A stretch of DNA of 13,487 bases from Alphaproteobacteria bacterium (GTDB lineage: Bacteria > Pseudomonadota > Alphaproteobacteria > SP197): positions 1 to 13,487 of the forward strand of contig JAJEBJ010000459.1 in assembly GCA_022822575.1 (NCBI GenBank). Direction: 5' to 3'. Positions 13,021 to 13,487 of the stretch are shown here, piece after piece (within the stretch, counting starts at the first letter, position 1; each line of letters starts with the position of its first letter). The position numbers and the translations under genes were made by a program. A model generated the notes under the pieces. That model saw only the letters and a list, made by a program, of their open reading frames with translations, had not been told where the DNA came from and ran no database searches.

Positions 13021-13487
13021 CCAGCGTTCGGGCAACCTGCTTCAGCTCATAGGCCTCAATCTCGTCACCGATCTCGATGTCCTGGTGATCGGCAAGCTGG
13101 ATGCCACACTCGCTGCCCTGGCGAACCTCACGGACCTGATCCTTGTGATGGCGCAGCGACCGGATCGAACCGTCGAACATGGTGCGTCCGCCCCGCAGCA
13201 GCCTGACCCGTGCACTGGCTCGGATGTATCCGTCCATCACACGACATCCAGCGATCGTCCCGGCGCCCGAGATATCGAATGTTTCCAGAACCTGGGCGGC
13301 CCCGAGGACCTCCTCCTCCGTTGCCGGTTTCAGCAAGCCAGCCAGCATGTCCTTCACCTGATCGAGAAGCTCGTAGATCACCCGGAAGTAGAGGATTTCC
13401 ACGCCCTCACGGACGGCGAGACGGCGGGCCTGGCTGTTGGCCCGCACGTTGAATCCCAGGATGACCGCGCTGGACGCACTGGCCAGC
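13013..13487 (-). CDS. infB: Translation initiation factor IF-2, C-terminal part (5' end beyond window)
   Basis: The 157 residues visible are the C-terminal part of IF-2, the GTPase that brings initiator tRNA to the 30S subunit; the GTPase domain lies outside the window. Recognisable pieces are AVILGFNVRANSQARRLA, GVEILYFRVIYELLDQVKDMLAGLL, and the final beta-barrel with IAGCRVMDGYI, ARVRLLRGG, and SECGIQLADHQDIEIGDEIEAYE. The last part corresponds to the C2 domain that holds the formyl-methionyl end of the initiator tRNA. The frame is open to the right edge. The stop (13015-13013) lies inside the rbfA start. No anomalies are seen, and the protein ends at a normal place (KQVARTLDA). Confidence 0.97.
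   Translation of the reverse strand, partial: LASASSAVILGFNVRANSQARRLAVREGVEILYFRVIYELLDQVKDMLAGLLKPATEEEVLGAAQVLETFDISGAGTIAGCRVMDGYIRASARVRLLRGGRTMFDGSIRSLRHHKDQVREVRQGSECGIQLADHQDIEIGDEIEAYELKQVARTLDA

Noticed and set aside
1..13487. CRISPR arrays, tRNA or rRNA genes, and phage attachment sites
   Set aside because: No regularly spaced direct repeats, cloverleaf-like T-loop/acceptor patterns or rRNA sequence were seen by eye.

Overview
The window looks like a chromosomal segment of an alphaproteobacterium. The evidence is an Irr-type Fur-family regulator, the gene order infB-rbfA-truB-rpsO-pnp with alphaproteobacterial-looking proteins, and a high-GC background (63% G+C in two 60-base lines counted by hand, one in the nitronate monooxygenase-like gene and one in pnp).

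Layout, left to right. (1) 1-1793, minus strand: irr, then a rubrerythrin gene, then a heterodisulfide-reductase-like Fe-S protein that runs off the left edge. The irr-rubrerythrin gap holds a sigma70-like promoter whose spacer carries an inverted repeat resembling the Irr-binding iron control element. (2) 2157-7476: an accessory block made of a 768-residue RND/MMPL-type transporter (minus), a decayed IS630-family transposase (minus), and a 672-residue fusion of an N-terminal GPP34 (GOLPH3/Vps74-like) domain to a C-terminal cytochrome P450 (plus). Many hand-counted lines in this block are only 43-55% G+C. (3) 7658-9055, minus: a nitronate monooxygenase-like flavoprotein with a cysteine-rich C-terminal extension, convergent with the P450. 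(4) 9118-13487, minus: pnp, rpsO, truB, rbfA and the 3' end of infB, the standard translation/RNA-decay operon, tightly packed with overlapping genes.

How the genes may work together. Block 1 reads as an iron- or heme-controlled peroxide-detoxification module. Block 4 is housekeeping. Block 2 is the unusual part. A domain known in eukaryotes for recognising a membrane phosphoinositide is joined to a P450 that keeps its heme cysteine and ExxR motif but seems to lack the usual I-helix acid-alcohol pair. A divergent lipid-exporter-like RND protein lies about 1 kb away across an insertion-sequence relic. I infer a horizontally acquired, membrane-lipid-related oxidation and export locus; its substrate cannot be told from the sequence. 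All assignments come from reading translated motifs by eye; no database search was run.
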